Shown one piece after another: positions 6,197 through 8,081 of a stretch of DNA of 8,081 nucleotides (position 1 is its first letter; every line of letters begins with the position of its first letter). Source of the DNA: Fibrobacteria bacterium GUT77 (GTDB lineage: Bacteria > Fibrobacterota > Chitinivibrionia > Chitinivibrionales > Chitinispirillaceae). Location of the stretch: positions 1 to 8,081 of the forward strand of contig LIUJ01000150.1 of assembly GCA_001462255.1 (NCBI GenBank). The letters run 5' to 3'. The translations under genes and the position numbers were made by a program. Below the pieces are notes generated by a model that was not told the DNA's origin, searched no databases, and saw only the letters and a program-made list of their open reading frames with translations.

Positions 6197-7792
6197 CTAT
6201 CGCCCGTCCCAACCCATGTTTCTTGCCACCGTCTCCAATATCTGCTCCTGCATTATCCAGTTGTCGTACTGATTCGGCCCAACGTTCCTGCAGAATACGG
6301 CGAACGCGTAAGTTCTGTCGTCCAAAAACATATACCCGGCCAACGTACTGACCTTTACCGAGTTGAGCGTACCGGTCTTCGCCCTAACCAACCCCTTAAG
6401 CTTAGAGCGCTGAAAACGCGAGCGCAACGTACCGTCCACGCCGGATACGGAAAGCGCGGACACGTAGTCGGGGTAGTAGTTCTTCCGCTTCGACACGTAC
6501 GACAAGAGTTCAACGATCTGCGCCGGGCTTACCGCATTCTCAATCTTCGCCAACGCTCCAACCGATTCGTCGACTTCGGCGCCCTTAGGCGTCGCCCGCT
6601 CGCCGCCCATACCGGAACCGTTTATTATTTGCGGCTTGCCGGGCAACCCCCTAAGTTCCCACCACGCCGTAACCGTCGCCGCCCCTTTGGGCCAAGTACC
6701 GGGGTCGCCCAACTTCTCGGCGCCCATTGTCTTAAACAACATCTCGGCGATGAAGTTGCTCGACCACTTGAACATGTGCTTGACAAACTCCGTGACCGGA
6801 TCGCCGCCGTAGATATAGAACGGCGCCTTAGCCGCCAAAGTGTCAGGCACCTTTTGCCGCATGGTCCTCCCGGTTATCTTTATGCCGTTGTCCGCGCACT
6901 GCGCCCTAAAAGCTCCCCCGAAGGACTCCCACGACTGCCACATGCGCCGATAGGCGTACCCGGGCGGTTCCTCCACACCCATGGTACCCTTCACGTTCAC
7001 CTGCGTGACCCCGTTCTGCAACGACGTGGAGACGTCTATATGCCCCTTCGCGCCGGCGACCGTGACGGCCGTGGCGTTTACCTTGACCCCCTCAATCTTG
7101 GGGAAGATGTCGACGAAAACCGGCGACCCCACCTGATGCCCAGGACGGTGGTGCACGGCTATGGAACTGTAGCTCACGGGCAACGCGCTGATCAACGATT
7201 GGTAGGAGCGGCTCTCATCCTCGGAGAACCCAGGCCCCACTGCCACGTCGTCAAAAAAGTAGTTGTCTATAATGATATTGCCGTTAATCCTACGCACCCC
7301 GCGGTGGCGCAAGTGCTGGACGATAAGCCACAACTTCTCCGGATTGATCCCCGGCTCGCCGGCGCCCCGTATGTACAGGTTGCCGTCCACTATCCCGGAA
7401 TCGGCCTGAAACGCGCCGTCTATGTAGATTTTGGTGCCGAACGCGTACGTAGGCCCCAACAACTCAAAAGCGGCCGCCCCGGTGATAAGCTTTTGCACGG
7501 AGGCCGGATTCATGGGCATATCGGGATTTACGGCGACGACGACGGAGTCGTTCGACAGATCTTTAACAACCACGCCAAGACCGGCGGGATTGTACTTGCG
7601 GGTCTTGATCAACCCGTCGACGGCGGTCTGAAGGGAACCGGACGCGGATAGCGGCGATGTCGCCGACGGTTGCGCGTAGACGCGGGTCGCGGCGGAATAG
7701 ACGATAAACGGTACCAGGGCGGCAATCCATAGCAACGCCGACATAGGCTTTAACGACGGCGTTGACTTTGACACAAAACGTCGGTTCATCAT
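6197..7792 (-). CDS. dacB: D-alanyl-D-alanine carboxypeptidase/endopeptidase, PBP4 type (class C penicillin-binding protein)
   Basis: This S13-family serine peptidase trims or cleaves peptidoglycan peptides in the periplasm. With residues numbered from an upstream ATG at 7873, the motifs are SVQK (Ser125 nucleophile, Lys128), SSN (371-373) and KTG (499-501), with the family's NGSGM block at 418-422. The large gap between SVQK and SSN holds the extra domains typical of PBP4. I prefer the start at 7792 (or the adjacent ATG at 7789), which gives 531 residues. From there the sequence opens MMNRRFVSKS, a positive n-region, then the hydrophobic core ALLWIAALVPFIVYSAA, with cleavage near VYA-Q. The start at 7873 lacks a ribosome binding site and would lie at the expected transcription start of the promoter found at 7876-7904. 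The site before 7792 (GAGG, CTGAGA) is itself weak, so the exact start is uncertain. The family call is firm and all catalytic residues are intact. Confidence 0.95.
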   Translation of the reverse strand: MMNRRFVSKSTPSLKPMSALLWIAALVPFIVYSAATRVYAQPSATSPLSASGSLQTAVDGLIKTRKYNPAGLGVVVKDLSNDSVVVAVNPDMPMNPASVQKLITGAAAFELLGPTYAFGTKIYIDGAFQADSGIVDGNLYIRGAGEPGINPEKLWLIVQHLRHRGVRRINGNIIIDNYFFDDVAVGPGFSEDESRSYQSLISALPVSYSSIAVHHRPGHQVGSPVFVDIFPKIEGVKVNATAVTVAGAKGHIDVSTSLQNGVTQVNVKGTMGVEEPPGYAYRRMWQSWESFGGAFRAQCADNGIKITGRTMRQKVPDTLAAKAPFYIYGGDPVTEFVKHMFKWSSNFIAEMLFKTMGAEKLGDPGTWPKGAATVTAWWELRGLPGKPQIINGSGMGGERATPKGAEVDESVGALAKIENAVSPAQIVELLSYVSKRKNYYPDYVSALSVSGVDGTLRSRFQRSKLKGLVRAKTGTLNSVKVSTLAGYMFLDDRTYAFAVFCRNVGPNQYDNWIMQEQILETVARNMGWDGR

Positions 7793-7875
7793 TCTCAGCT
7801 CGCTGACCTCGCCCGGCCTCAATGGTTTGTTATTGGGTTGATATCGTTGACACCCGTAATCATACGCAACCATTA

Positions 7876-7904
7876 AAGATAATTTATATCACGCGAAAAG
7901 TCAA
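7876..7904 (-). promoter_or_regulatory. Candidate sigma-70-type promoter for dacB
   Basis: On the minus strand a -35 hexamer TTGACT (7904-7899) is followed after 17 bases by a -10 hexamer TATCTT (7881-7876). They match the bacterial consensus in five and four of six positions. Transcription would begin near 7869, giving a leader of roughly 77 nt before the preferred start at 7792 and excluding the start at 7873. Confidence 0.5.
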
Positions 7905-8003
7905 ATCTAAGTAATATAAAGTTAAATTTTAAAAAAAATCCCCGCCGACCCGCAACCCGCGATTTATATTAAATAACGTTCAAAACATCCGGCCCAAACC
8001 CAC

Positions 8004-8008
8004 AGGAG
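8004..8008 (+). promoter_or_regulatory. Ribosome binding site AGGAG
   Basis: AGGAG lies 6 nt before the ATG at 8015. It is the strongest Shine-Dalgarno match in the window and supports that codon as a genuine start although only 22 codons follow. Confidence 0.8.
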
Positions 8009-8014
8009 AACACT

Positions 8015-8081
8015 ATGGCTACAAACAAAACAACCGGCGCGTCCGGCCACAAGAGCCCAAAAGACGTCTTTTCAAAGATCG
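8015..8081 (+). CDS. 5' end of a plus-strand gene, product uncertain (possibly glutamine synthetase)
   Basis: An ATG behind AGGAG opens a frame of 22 complete codons that runs off the window: MATNKTTGASGH, then KSPKDVFSKI. The reading frame is supported by the strong ribosome binding site and by the AT-rich promoter-like region upstream. The KSPKDVFSKI segment is reminiscent of the N-terminus of type I glutamine synthetase, where a short tail precedes a similar Pro-Lys-Asp-Val helix, but ten residues are too few for an assignment and I leave the symbol blank. The gene is divergent from dacB and probably belongs to a different transcription unit. Confidence 0.75.
   Translation, partial: MATNKTTGASGHKSPKDVFSKI

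Larger units (their letters stand above)
7793..8014. promoter_or_regulatory. Divergent intergenic region between dacB and the plus-strand gene
   Basis: This 222-bp gap serves two divergent genes. Bases 7880-7935 are very AT-rich, with an A tract at 7931-7938, followed by a GC-rich block (7940-7961) and another AT stretch (7962-7976). On the plus strand TATATT at 7965-7970 matches five of six -10 consensus bases and lies 44 nt before the start codon, but the -35 position (CCGCCG) does not match, so an activator or another sigma factor may be involved. The octamer ATTTATAT occurs at 7882 and 7962. Bases 7793-7873 could instead be coding if dacB starts at 7873. Confidence 0.5.

Noticed and set aside
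5999..7651. A 550-codon open frame on the plus strand, antisense to dacB
   Set aside because: It overlaps almost all of dacB, whose product has all catalytic motifs. The antisense product is rich in Arg, His, Pro and Val, as expected for the reverse of a GC-biased gene, and it matches no family I know.
1..8081. CRISPR array, tRNA, rRNA, insertion sequence or attachment site
   Set aside because: No regularly spaced repeats, no cloverleaf-like segment, no transposase motifs and no terminal inverted repeats were seen. Nearly all of the window is filled with coding sequence.

Overview
The window carries seven genes or gene fragments on the minus strand and the first codons of one gene on the plus strand. 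The genome is bacterial. It encodes a peptidoglycan carboxypeptidase with a Sec signal peptide, another protein with a Sec-type signal, Shine-Dalgarno-like sites and a type I restriction-modification gene. Coding density is high and the base composition is moderately GC-rich (about 52% by hand count over 1-540, visibly higher in parts of the MoxR gene). A periplasmic PBP4-type enzyme suggests a Gram-negative-like envelope, but nothing here fixes the phylum.

Right end (about 6197-8081): a divergent pair. On the minus strand lies a class C penicillin-binding protein (DacB/PBP4, peptidase family S13) with all three active-site motifs. On the plus strand, starting at 8015, is the first 22 codons of a second gene behind a good AGGAG ribosome binding site. 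The AT-rich gap between them holds a plausible sigma-70-type promoter for the carboxypeptidase gene.

Centre and left (6031 down to 1): a compact run of six minus-strand genes that looks like one operon. In order of transcription they are: a DUF2225-like protein with two CxxC pairs and an alanine-rich linker; a MoxR-type AAA+ ATPase; a 658-residue uncharacterised protein whose N-terminus resembles the TraB/ChaN/EreA-like fold; an exported protein of no recognised family; a small membrane-anchored or exported NusG domain II protein; and the N-terminal 182 codons of a type I methyltransferase subunit, HsdM, cut by the window edge. The intervals are 23 nt, 3 nt, a 4-nt overlap (ATGA), a 1-nt overlap (TGATG) and 2 nt, so the last five genes are probably translationally coupled.

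The most interesting feature is the module of MoxR ATPase and 658-residue partner with a zinc-ribbon-like DUF2225 protein upstream, followed by two envelope proteins and then a restriction-modification gene. My inference is that the ATPase remodels or activates the large partner protein. Whether the hsdM gene functions with this module or is only a transcriptional passenger cannot be decided from this window.
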